This document shows positions 26,360 to 36,710 of a stretch of DNA of 64,000 nt, piece after piece. The DNA is taken from NCBI RefSeq assembly GCF_963169125.1, contig NC_084794.1:116164358-116228357 (forward strand), read 5' to 3'. The position numbers and the translations under genes are program-made. This DNA comes from Humulus lupulus. Its lineage: Eukaryota; Streptophyta; Magnoliopsida; Rosales; Cannabaceae. The notes beneath the pieces were generated by a model that searched no databases, was not told the origin of the DNA, and was given only the letters and a program-made list of their open reading frames with translations. Positions within the stretch are counted from its first letter, which is position 1. Every line of letters starts with the position of its first letter.

Positions 26360-26640
26360 CGTGAGGCAGAGAACTCGTGAGGTAGAGAAGCTCCAATCTA
26401 GAGCATGACTTCGTGAGGCAGAGAAAGAGCTCCACTCTGGAGCGAGTCTTCGTGAGGCAAAGATGAGTTGAGAAGACTTCGTGAGGTAGAGAGACAAGAC
26501 GAGAGAGAGACTTCGTGAGGAGGAGAGGGCGGAGAGACGAGACGAGAGAGAGACTTCGTGAGGGCGGAGTGAGTCTTCGTGACTGAGGGCGGAGAGGGCG
26601 GAGTGAGTCTTCATGAGGGCGGAGAGGGCGGAGATGGAGG
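26360..26640 (+). repeat. Right subterminal repeats of the CACTA element
   Basis: The core CTTCGTGAGG occurs, with small changes, about eight times between 26360 and 26640 at 20-40 bp spacing, each followed by a purine-rich AGAGAG or GGGCGGAG run. This is the arrangement expected of subterminal protein-binding repeats near a CACTA end, about 200 bp from the terminus. Confidence 0.65.
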
Positions 26641-26841
26641 TTGAGAGAAATCTTTTGGGTAACTTAGATTTAGGGAATTTGGCAGATGAGACTAACAAAA
26701 AAAAAAATCATTTTGGAGCTTGAGTTTTATTCATATAGCGCCAAAATATGTCTTCCGTGTGTTTTTAATCCCCCACCAATAATAGCACTTCTAAATATAT
26801 GCTATTCTTTAATGTAATATATACTATATATTGTTGTAGTG

Positions 26842-27452
26842 ATGGTAACCTATCTTAATACTAGTAACCAAACTAGTATTAGGTTCAATAGGTAATAACA
26901 AGTCAATCAAGTGAATAGATAGTAGTACTCAAATTTTGTCCCATCTGAGATATGAGTACTAGTGTGTTACCAAAATGAGGGTTAAAACCGAAAGGTCTTT
27001 TAATAGAACTCAGTCTTGAAAAGACAAGTATTTTAGGGTAACAAAATACTGTAAGAGTTCTACCTATATAGATCTAGGGGTGGTGCCGCCCCTCATGAGA
27101 ATTGGGAGTCATTCTCAAGAAAAGTCTATGAATGGAATGTGCACATGGCCATTAACGTTGCAAAAGTGAGACATTGAGGTCTCAAGTGAACATAGCAAAG
27201 GTGTGTGTGTTATCACCGGTTTGTTATCAAGGGATAGTGGTTCAATGCTTCGGCAAGCAAAATTTCAACAAACTTTGTGATAATTACACTAAGGTAAAAT
27301 TCAAGTCGAAAGACATTTTACTTTATGCACCAATGCAAAGGTTTCTATAGAGAGTGATTATTTAATCAAGTGGAGGAATATTATATTTTAATATAATGTT
27401 TGATTGATTAAATAAGTGTTACAAAAAGTGATTATTTAATCTAGTGGGGCAA
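26842..27452 (+). other. Non-coding 3' region of the gag-only element, right part
   Basis: Continues the non-coding stretch interrupted at 9718. It ends with a polypurine-like AGTGGGGCAA (27443-27452) next to the 3' LTR. A second copy of this junction (AGTGATTATTTAATC, AGTGGAGGAATATTATATT) lies about 78 bp upstream, near 27352-27398. Confidence 0.6.
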
Positions 27453-28427
27453 TGTTATATTATTTCATATAATAAAATATTAGATTAAATAATGTGACAA
27501 AATGTGATTTGTCACACCTTGTAACATATTATTGAGAGTCACAAAATTGGACACATGTGTGTGTCCAAATGTGACATATTTTGGAGTTACAAATTTGTAA
27601 CTCCCAAATATTACCCAATAATGTGTATATTATATGTTACACATTTGAGATTGGATTTCATAAAGCCATATGAGAAATGGCTGATAGAGATGTGATTTTA
27701 ACTCCCATATTGTGTATGGAAGTTACAAAATCAAGTGGGAATAAATTGGAACGTTTTGGAAAAAACTGAAAAAATTTGTTGCTGAACTTGACTGAGCGCC
27801 GCAGCCCTAGTGGCTGACAACTTCTTTGAATTTTGGTTTTTATCCAATTTTGAACGTTTCCAACAGCCAAGTAACTCCCAAATCTCTATTTTAATTCCAT
27901 AAAACATCCAATTAAACATTGGTAACAGCCATGGGGGTTGGTGGAATTTGAAATTCAAAGGGGTATCTCAAACTCTATCAATAGGAGCCTAATGCTTACT
28001 TGTATGAAACACCATTTTTCATCCACAAAGCACTTGGCTGAAAAATACACCAAAAGGCTTGATAATTCCAGAGAGCTATTTCCTAGAGAGATCCCTTAGT
28101 GCTTAGAGAATAGGGGGAAATAAGCTTTTGGACAAAGGTCTTGAACCTTGTTCAAGTTGGTGATCCCTACTACTCTACACTTTGGTTGTGTGAGAGTTTG
28201 TTTGTGTTTTAATTCTTTTGTTCTTCTTGTTCTTCTTATTTACTTGTATTGTTATAGTATTGAGTTTGTAATCTTCTTCTTCTACATCTTTTTATTTACT
28301 TGTATTTTGAGCAATTGAGTTGTAATACTTATTTAATCAATATTATCTTGTCCATTGTATTTTTGCATAGAGTTGTATTTGGTTTTTTCCATAATTCCAT
28401 TGAGCAATAATATATATTTTCCTAACA
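27453..28427 (+). repeat. 3' LTR of the gag-only element
   Basis: Same sequence as 6814-7837 with two short deletions and scattered substitutions. Ends CCTAACA at 28427, followed by target duplication GTATC. Confidence 0.85.
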
Positions 28428-29890
28428 GTATCCACCACACTAGCTAGAAAAGCCTATACAACTTCCTTGTAATAGGTCCCTAGTCCTCAATGCTGATATC
28501 ATAGGAATGCGTGGTCCATGCATAATACCCACAAAAACAAAGGGGTCCTCACTCTCAGACTCAAAACTCACCATCTTCTTCCTGCAATCTATAGTGGCCT
28601 TGTATCTGACTAGCCAATCCATTCTCAAAATCATGTCAAAATCATGTATACCCAAATCAATCAAATCTACTGATAGTTCCCTACTATCCACCATCAGTGG
28701 AAGTGTTCTAATCCATCTCCTAGAAACTACCAGCTCCCCTATAGGCAGGATAGTCCCAAACCCCACAGTGTAATACTCCCTAGGCCTACACAATATATCA
28801 ATCACTTTACTAGAAACAAATGAATGTGTAGCACCAGAGTCAATCAATATAGTATATGAAAAATCATCACTAGAAAGCTGACTTGTCACTACTGAGGGAC
28901 TAGCCTCAGCCTCTGCCTGTGTCAAGGTGAACACTCGAGCTGGAGTCAAGCTATCCACCTTCCCTTGTTCTTCTTTCTTCAACGTCAAGCAATCTTTCTT
29001 AAGGTATCCAACCACCTCGCACAAGTATAAAGCCTTTGCCCGGCATTTTCCTAGATAGCTCCTCCATGACTCACCGCCTCCCTAGCGGCCACCTTCGGCA
29101 CTCTGGCCCCTCCTCTCAGGATTAGCAGTGGTCGAGGTATCAAGGGTCTTCCTTTTCTGATAACTGAGGCCTTCGCACTACTAGACCCTATATATGGAGG
29201 AACTGCCCTGCGAGCATCACGTCTCGCAGCGTTCTCCCTCCAAATCTTGTTGTTCGCTTCCTCAGTAGTTAGGGCCTTCTCAACCACCTAGGCATAAGTC
29301 GTCTCCCCAGGTACTGATGTGATCCTTACATCTTGAACTATCATAGTATTAAGCCCTTGAATAAACCTGTCTTTTTTGGACGCATCTGTAGGCACTAAGT
29401 CTGGTGCAAACTTCGCTAGCCTATCAAACTTTAGGGCATACTCAGTAACTGTCATAATGCCCTTTACCAACCCTATGAACTCATTCACCTCTGCTGCCCT
29501 GATGGCAATGTTATAATATTTCTAGTTGAACAGATCTTTGAACCCATCCCAACTCATAGCAGAAACATCTCGAGATTGTGATGCCACCTCCCACCAAATA
29601 CGGGCATCCTCTCTAAGCATATAGGTTGTATAGGCCACCCTGTCATTAACTTCCATCTTCATAAAATCCATGATGGAGGTGATCATGCTCACCCACTGTT
29701 CGGACTTCAATGGATCTGGTCGTCCCTCAAAGATTGGAGGATGTTGTCTTCTGAATCTTTCATAGAGTGGATCCCACCTGTTTCCAATCTCAGGTGAATC
29801 TGCTCTTCCTGACTCTGAATTCTAGCTTGCATATCAGCAAGCAAATGCTGTCGGTTCTCAGGGACTGGTGGATAGTTTTAGCCCTGCTCA
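28428..29890 (-). pseudogene. Decayed gypsy gag and protease (continues 3950-6805)
   Basis: Minus-strand reading. 29522-29710 and 29288-29488 hold gag core motifs ([41 protein letters not shown]). 29051-29287 is the basic linker, and 28440-29024 has the damaged zinc knuckle and the aspartic protease with ILIDSGATHSFVSS. Stops and frame changes separate the pieces. It lines up with codons 100-560 of the intact gypsy at 39718-44358. Confidence 0.85.
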
Positions 29891-30316
29891 TCATCTCTAG
29901 CCTCGACCCTTGCGCCCGCTAGTCGTATTGATCACCTTGGATGCCAAACTATCCAAGTTTATCTACAATCAACAACTCGACAGTAAAGCGATGATGGCAG
30001 GTTAACATTCTTTCCATGGTCCTACATTGAAACTCAACCAACAGTATGGAATCAGGATGCAAACAATCATTTAAACAATTATTCACATACAATAGCAATG
30101 CTAATAAGCACGCCTTATCATTATCACATAGTAGTCAAGAGCGAGGCCCTATCAGTATATCTCATTCTCCAAATTAATTGTGTAAATAAAATATTTACAT
30201 TTCATTTAAACATTTAAGCATATAATCACTTATATATAGTTACCAAACCCTGAGTCGAGCTTGTCTTTAGCGGCGAGTGTACATGCCCAACCAGTCTTCA
30301 CGAACCATTAAAACTA
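29891..30316 (-). other. Untranslated leader of the decayed gypsy
   Basis: Between gag and the LTR mosaic. I see no open frame. In contrast to the young gypsy at 37762-47433, no upstream ORF is visible. A primer site is not recognised. Confidence 0.4.
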
Positions 30317-30761
30317 GATGGCTTTAATACCATCGTGCCCAAATAAATTAGGGATCTTGGGGTGGAGTGTACATCGTATATAAATTAGGGATCTTGGGGA
30401 AAACTGGACCAACCATGAGTTGGAGAGATCTTGGGGTGGAGTGTACATCGTCAGCTGCTCGACCGCCACGACCAAGGGAATTTACAAGAATTAGAATGAT
30501 AAACTGTGTTTTGTTGTTAGACTGGCTTTTGTTGTATCAAACTTTGAGGGTTGTTTTCCGCCATGTAAATACTATTTTTGGGATCCCATGTATTAAACAC
30601 TTGTTTTAATAAAAAAAATTAACTGTTTACGATCAAAATATTTTAACCCTACCATGTCAGTTGTCTTTAGATAACACATTTATGTTCAAACAACCTTATT
30701 AGCAGGTCTCGCACTATTTTAAACACAGAGTGTAATGGTCTTGGTTATACAGGGCGTTACA
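30317..30761 (+). repeat. Gypsy LTR, 3' part, forward orientation
   Basis: Ends GGGCGTTACA. It carries the TTTTGGGATCCCA motif also found near the end of the LTR of the young gypsy (there on the minus strand), which supports the orientation. A local duplication (GGATCTTGGGGTGGAGTG, near 30352 and 30428) lies at its left edge. Confidence 0.6.
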
Positions 30762-30770
30762 ATAAAGATG

Positions 30771-31400
30771 GACTTACATTGCTTGCTAAATCTGTCCTTG
30801 ATTTCTCTTATTGGTGGCTTGCTTTTCAACATGTTGTGTTTGTTATTAATAGGCTTCCCACACCTATTCTTCATGATGAATCTCCTTATGAGTGATTATT
30901 TCATTGGCCACCTCAGCATGAGCTTTTCAAGAAATTTGGATGTCCTTGTTATCCACATCTACGACCATACAACAAACATAAGTTGGACTATATAACTGAT
31001 CAGGGTATCTTTGTTGGCTACTCACCTCAACATAAGGCTATCTTTGTGAACACAGCTCGGGCAAGGTGTACATAGCTCGCAATGTCATTTTTAATGAATA
31101 ATTATTTCTAACTTTTGTCAAAACTGATGATATTCAGCTTCCGATTTCTGAAAACTCAGTTTTTTCCTCTGCTACATTCACTACTGCATTAGTTTTCTTA
31201 GCTTCTAGTGCTCCCTCTATATCTCCAAGTGAGGTTCCATTACCAACACTAGTTACAACCTCTGCTACACCTTCTTCTAACCAACCAAATGACCAACCAG
31301 ATCCACAAAATATTCCCTCCTTTAACCCTTTATCTGCTGCCAACCCAACCTCCTCAACATCTATACACGAAACTTCTCAATCAAACTAGCTGCCAAACAC
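30771..31400 (+). pseudogene. Copia integrase, C-terminal part
   Basis: The frame resumes as LTLLAKSVLDFSYWWLAFQH, then FVINRLPTPIL and, with a stop and frame changes, FKKFGCPCYP, DQGIFVGYSP and further linker. The S/T-rich linker up to 31400 is typical of copia pol between integrase and RT. Confidence 0.8.
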
Positions 31401-31401
31401 C

Positions 31402-32240
31402 ATGTACACCATCCCACCAGTTCCACAAATCACTTCCACAACAAACCCTTTACATCTAGCTCCCACTAATGCTCACCATATGACCACAAGAGCCAATGAT
31501 TGTATTCGCAAACCTAAAGCCTATTCAGCCACAAATTACCCTTTACCCGAGTCTCTTTTACCAAAAGAACCAACCTCAATAAAGAAATCACTAGCTGATT
31601 CCCAATGGTTAGACTCTATGCATAGTGAATATGATGCACTTATCAAAAATGGTACATGGACTTTGGTCCCTTATGAGCCACACATGCATCTTGTTGGAAA
31701 CAAGTGGGTATATTGAGTAATAATTATGCCCGATGGTACTTTGGAAAAGTATAAGTCTCAGCTGGTTGCTAAAGGATATTTTCAAAATCTTGGCATCGAT
31801 TATACTGAGACCTTTACTCCAGTAGTTAAGCCAGCCACAGTTACAGTTGTATTGGTTGTCTCACTCAGCTGGCAAGTCACTCAACTGGATGCCTCTTAAA
31901 TGGCACATTAGAAGAAATAATATTCATGCATTAGCCTCCAGATTTTGAGGGTGAATCCAAGCCTAATCATGTGTGTAAACTTACAAAAGCTTTATATGGT
32001 TTGAAACAGGCTCCACGTGTCTGGAATGACAAGCTCAAACAGACCTTATACAGTAAAGGTTTCACTGCCTCAAGGTCAGTCAATTCCTTGTTTATTCATG
32101 GTTCAGATGAGACACTAATCATTCTTATTGTCTACGTGGATGACATTTTGATAACTGGTCTGAATCCAAAGCTTCTCTCTCAGCTTATTTATGATCTCAA
32201 CAAAGAATTTTTTGTGAAAACTTTAGGACCTTTATAGTAT
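31402..32240 (+). pseudogene. Copia reverse transcriptase, broken
   Basis: 31402-31716 covers the RT N terminus (IRKPKAYSA, MHSEYDALIKNGTWTLVP, GNKWVY), then a stop. Up to 31970 come further RT motifs ([34 protein letters not shown]), with stops. 31971-32237 has LTKALYGLKQAPRVWNDKL and the catalytic YVDDILITG. Confidence 0.85.
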
Positions 32241-32835
32241 TTTCTTGGGGTTGAGATATCTTGAACATCATCTAGTATGTATCTTTCCCAGTTCAAATAT
32301 GTTACTGATTTACTCACTAAAATACATATGGAAGGGGCTAAGCCGAGCTCAAATCCTACTAGTTCAGCTCATAAATTGACTTTAACAGCTGATGATCAAT
32401 TTGCTGATTATACCCTTTATAGAAGTCTTTAGGTGCTCTCTAATACCTCACTTTGACTAGACCTGATGTTGCAGTCATTATGAATAAATGAAGTCTGTTT
32501 ATTCATGCACCTACTACTTTACATTGGGAAGCTTGCAAAAGGCTATTGAGGTATCTAAAAGGGTCAATACATGAGGGGTTGCTTCAACGACCTACTCCAC
32601 AACTTACTCTTCAAGCCTACTTTGATGCGAATTGGGCTAGTTGCCCAAATCACTGAAGATCCACAGGTGGATATGCAAGGTTCTTGGGCGAAAATCTGAA
32701 AATAGGTCTAAGCATATTGAAATAGACCTCAATTTTTTTCGAGATCAGTTCCTGGCTAAGCAACTTGAAGTTCGTTATGTCCCTTTTATAGATCAAGTTG
32801 TTGACATTTTGACTAAGCCACCACTACTAGAAATA
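32241..32835 (+). pseudogene. Copia RNase H, broken
   Basis: Segments [36 protein letters not shown] and [11 protein letters not shown] are visible in changing frames, then KHIEIDLNFFRD, EVRYVPF and DILTKP. The end of the gene is cut by the CACTA derivative at 32822 and resumes at about 35430 (LNSKLKVCSTPFRLRR). Confidence 0.8.
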
Positions 32836-35429
32836 TAGGCTTTTATTACTTCGTTTTTTACACATAGAATATAAAAAAGCTGAAGTAAAAGCCTTTCAAT
32901 GGGTTTTTACTTCGCTTTTGGGAATGGTAGTACATAAAAAAAAGGCTATTACTTCGGTTTCTTAAAAAAAACAAAGTTAAAATAGAAAATGGACAAGGGC
33001 CATCTTTGGTTTGCACACTATATTGGGGCTTTTCACTTCGATTTTTATGAAAAAACCGAAGGGAAAAGTGGAGCAAACCAAACGCGGCCCTGAAGGCTTT
33101 TACTTCAGTTCTTATATAAAAATTGAAGTAGAAAGGATACTTTCTACTTCGGTTCTTATATAAAAACCAAAGTAGAAATGGTACTTTCTACTTCGGTTCC
33201 TATACAAAAACCGAAGTAGAAAATCTCAAACGCCAAACCCAGAAAACCTCCATTGTTGTCGTACTCCCACGAGGGTTTCACTAAATATACCCTTTATTTT
33301 ATGTTTTTTTTACCATTTGAAAACATTTTTCTTACTTAAAAACAGAAATATTAGTTCCATTTTTATTTTTGAGGGAGAAAATAAAGACTTTGGGTGTGGG
33401 TATTTTTAGGGTTCGAAAATTGGTATTGTTATTGGACTTTGACTGGTTTTCTTACATTAAAATAAGTTCTTGAGCTTCAAAAAGGTATTAATCACTAAAT
33501 CTTTGTTTGTATGAATTTTTTTATTTTTTATATTATTTTCATATTTTTTTCTTATAGATATAATGTGTTTATTATGTATAGGTTTTAGAGTTGATAATAT
33601 TGATTTAGAGGAAATTTTGAGCATCAAAGAAGGTTTGTTACCTTAAAACTTTGTTTGTGTTAATTTTTTTTATATTATTCCCAATTTAATACTTATATTT
33701 TAGTATATTTGTGTTATATATTTTTTTATTTATTTTGTTATTTTATATAATATTATTAATTATATATATATTAGTAAAATTTAATAATTGTTGTGACTTG
33801 GTATTTAAATTTCTAAACATAGCTTCAATAGGTAATGTTGTTGCCAATGTTAGAACTTGAAATGTTTGGATTATTAGTGACATTTGTTTTTTATTTTCTA
33901 TAACTAGCTAGCTTGATATGTTGTTTGATGATTATGTAACTTGTTTAATTAATTATGTAATTGATTTTTATTTTTTTTGTTTAAGCTTTTTAGTAGGGTT
34001 GTTGATTTAGTTGCCAATTTGATATTGATTTTGGGTGACTTCAAGAGTAATATTGGAGGTGAGTGATCTTTAAATTTTGTTTATTACTATTGCAATATTT
34101 ATTTATAAAATTAGAGTTAAATCATGAATGTTTTACTTTAGTGAAGTAGATTCTGGGAAATTGTTTGTTGGCGGTGATATAAGGATGGAATTATGTATGT
34201 TGATTTTGTGTTTGTTTGTGTTGAATTTATATATAACTATAAAATTGGTATATACTACAAAAACAAAAGAAACTCTGCCAATATTTTATAGATTTTATTA
34301 ATTGTTTTCCTTTTTCAATTCGCACACTATGTCAAGATATTTTGTGTGTTATTTACAGGATTTTAAAATTTTGGAGATGTTAAAATGCAGTTGTTATGCT
34401 GCTGAAATTTTGTTAGACTTAGGAAAATTTAATAATTAAACTTCAATTATGTTTGATGTCCTAGAAAAAAAAACTAGGAGTGGAAGATGTAGATGGATAT
34501 GAAATTTGGATAAGAGCACGGGAAATGAAGAAGACTCTTGTCGAAGATAGTTTGGACAACAAAATTGAAGAAAGAGTTGTAAGTGTTTTAAAGCAAAGTA
34601 GGAATATTTTTTAAGTGTTGTTACAAGTTACTAATTTAATCTATCATTGGTTTGTTTCGTAGAATGAACTAAATGACAAAGTTACTAGTAGTCAAATTGT
34701 CGCCAAGGGTTGGCAGGACATCTTGCCAATCCAACAAGAGTAGTTAAGCCGATTGATGACTTAAATTTATTAGTAAGACTATTTTGTTTATACATACATT
34801 TAGTTTTATGTGAATGTATATATAAATGTTTAGGCTATTTTACTTAATTACAATTATGTGAATGTATATATGAATGATTAGGTTATTCAACTTAACAATT
34901 ATGTGAATGTATAAATATTTAATTTTATAAGTATTTTAATTCTAAGTGTATAAATTTTGTGATTTTTATTTCTGTTATAAATTAAATGAAAATAAACCAA
35001 TTCCAATTGAAAAAATATATATAACTATAAATTCATATAATTAGACTCTTTAAAAAAAATTAGAGCAAAAAAAAATATATATAAATAGAATTGGGTCATT
35101 TAAAAATAATTAGAAATAATTATTAAAAAAATGGGGGTGGGGGCTTTCTACTTTGGTTATTATGTAAAAACCGAAGTAGAAACTCCACTTTCTACTTTTG
35201 TTTTTACATAATAACCGAAGTAGAAAGTGTCCTGCAAGGAAGCGTACCCCACTTTCTACTTCGGTTATTATGTAAAAACCAAAGTAAAATCCCCACTTTC
35301 TACTTCGATTTTTACATAATAACCGAAGTAGAAAGCTTATTTTTTACTTCGGTTTTTAACTACTTTTTATTTCGCTCCGAACTACTGCGGTTGCAAATTT
35401 TAGCGAAAACCGAAGTAAATCGATTTGTG
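32822..35429. mobile_element. Internally deleted CACTA derivative with ACTTCGG subterminal repeats
   Basis: Starts CACTACTAGAAATATAGG inside the copia RNase H tail. Near both ends the motif TACTTCGGTTTTTA alternates with its inverse TAAAAACCGAAGTA (32850-33230 and 35140-35410). The right end, read in reverse, matches the left end of the large CACTA at 36080 through TTTACTTCGGTTTTCGCTAA, but its outermost bases are worn (ends GATTTGTG). The 2-kb middle is AT-rich with scattered short exon-like pieces and no transposase motif. Confidence 0.65.
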
Positions 35430-35482
35430 TACTTAAACTCCAAGCTTAAAGTGTGTTCTACACCCTTTCGCTTGAGGAGGGA

Positions 35483-35676
35483 TGATGAGTTAATACACTG
35501 TTCCAGTTAGTTAGTTTGCCAACTAATTGTTGTAACAACTTGTTGTCATTTTTACTATTCTTGATCTTGTAAAAGCTTAACAGAATGTACACTCCTTCTA
35601 TAAATACAATCTAAGTCTCTAGGCTCAACAACTTTTTGCAAGCCTTTGAGACACTTTCTCTTAATTGAATTTTACA
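35483..35676 (+). repeat. 3' LTR of the copia element
   Basis: Preceded by the polypurine tract TTGAGGAGGGA. Starts TGATGAGTTAATAC, with a TATA box (TATAAATA) at 35599-35606. A plausible TTTTACA end lies near 35676. The right boundary is a guess because the 5' LTR is outside the window. Confidence 0.55.
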
Positions 35677-36079
35677 ATTGATAAGTTCCTTTAGAGATCG
35701 TATAAGATTTTAAAATATGAGACATATTAATTAAAATTTATAATAGTTAATTAATTAATATTTAAATTTAAAAAACTAAGACAAATATAATTTAGTAATA
35801 TTTTTGTTTTATATCGTTCTTTCTTGTATACAATACTACAATATTGTAAGTGTATCTTCTCAATAGAGATTTCAGATTGTTACTTGTTTCTCTTAAGATT
35901 CGTTCGAGCCATAAACATATAACGCTCAATTTTTGTTGAAGATATAAAATGCATGCCTAATTAAGACATGTCATCGAATAAAATCAGATTACCGTCGAGA
36001 GAATGGGGAATTGTTGAACCAAAAGACAGAAAACATATATTGGCACAATGCTCGTCCATAAAGTATTCTAATGACATGC
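35677..36079. other. AT-rich spacer between copia LTR and the large CACTA
   Basis: No open frame or repeat recognised. It may include the rest of the copia LTR or older flanking DNA. Confidence 0.35.
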
Positions 36080-36360
36080 CACAACAAGGAAAATGGGCTT
36101 TTACTTCGGTTTTTAAGCTTATTTACTTCGGTTTTCGCTAAAATTCGCAACCGTAGTAGTTAAGAGCGAAGTAAAAAGTAGTTAAAAACCGAAGTAGAAT
36201 CCCTACTTTCTACTTCGGTTTTTACATAATAACCGAAGTAAAAAGTGGTGCACGCATCCACCCTGGGCACTTTCTACTTCGGTTTTTAGGTAAAAACCGA
36301 AGTAAAAGGGCACTTTCCACTTCGGTTTTTACCTAAAAACCAAAGTAGAAAGTACCCCGC
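36080..36360. repeat. Subterminal ACTTCGG repeats of the large CACTA
   Basis: TACTTCGGTTTTT and its inverse AAAAACCGAAGTA recur several times, often as pairs around TTACATAATA or TTAGGTA, so that each pair can fold back. The same units are in 32822-35429. Confidence 0.7.
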
Positions 36361-36710
36361 TTTTTTTTAATATATATTTCTGATTATTTTTAAATGGCTG
36401 AATTCTATTTATATATATATATTGGCCTAACTTCATTTCAATGGTCTAATTAATATATATATATATATATATATTTTGGCCTAATTCTTTTTCAACGGTC
36501 TAATTATATGAATTTACAGTTATATATATTTTTACAATTGGAATTGGTTAAGAATTTTTTTTGAATGAAAATATGATAACTTTCATTAATTAAAAATGTC
36601 ATACAAAAGCATATAAAACACAAGTACTTAAGTAAGATAGTTAGCCTTAACATTAATACATTTACAAAAAACTAAACTTACAAATAAACGAACTTATAAA
36701 CAAAATAGAC

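Larger units (their letters stand above)
9719..26841. mobile_element. CACTA (En/Spm) transposon carrying host gene fragments
   Basis: The left end is CACTACAAGAAAAAACAG and the right end is ATATTGTTGTAGTG, an imperfect inverted repeat of about 21 bp with a perfect CACTACAA core. A 3-bp target duplication ATG flanks it (9716-9718 and 26842-26844). These are the hallmarks of CACTA elements. Inside are one exon of an element-type protein (DUF8039), exon-intron fragments of at least five cellular genes in both orientations, several unidentified exon-like segments and two solo LTRs. No TNP2 transposase domain is seen, so it would need a transposase supplied in trans. Confidence 0.9.
6814..28427 (+). 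mobile_element. Non-autonomous gag-only copia-like LTR retrotransposon
   Basis: Two direct LTRs of the same sequence lie at 6814-7837 and 27453-28427 (TGTTATATT to CCTAACA). They are flanked by GTATA (6809-6813) and GTATC (28428-28432), a 4-of-5 target duplication. Removing the CACTA insertion at 9719-26841 leaves about 4.5 kb. This carries a single gag gene and no protease, RT or integrase. It must have depended on enzymes from another element. It sits inside the minus-strand gypsy, between that element's RT and protease. Confidence 0.85.
1817..30761. mobile_element. Ty3/gypsy LTR mosaic inserted in the copia integrase
   Basis: The block starts TGTAACGACC and ends GGGCGTTACA. The flanks are ACAGA (1812-1816) and ATAAA (30762-30766), a 5-bp duplication differing by two transitions. 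Its ends are forward-oriented LTR pieces (1817-2243 and about 30340-30761), while the interior holds a minus-strand gypsy with its own LTR piece (2250-3912). The simplest reading is one forward LTR broken by a second, reverse gypsy of the same family, followed by rearrangement. A 24-bp direct repeat (2250-2273 and 30317-30340) marks both junctions. The exact order of events is uncertain. Confidence 0.6.
1..35676 (+). mobile_element. Decayed Ty1/copia retrotransposon, split by nested insertions
   Basis: Copia-order domains read along the + strand: gag with zinc knuckle, protease, GAG-pre-integrase and integrase up to 1816, then integrase again from about 30771, RT, RNase H, polypurine tract and a short 3' LTR ending near 35676. 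The 5' LTR lies left of the window. The integrase resumes at 30771 exactly where it stops at 1816, so 1817-30761 is an insertion. A second insertion (32822-35429) separates the RNase H tail from the last codons before the polypurine tract. Many stops and frameshifts show this is the oldest layer. Confidence 0.85.

Noticed and set aside
26306..26698. Serine/leucine-rich open frame of 130 codons on the minus strand
   Set aside because: It is the translation of the CTTCGTGAGG subterminal repeats of the CACTA right end and has no protein features.
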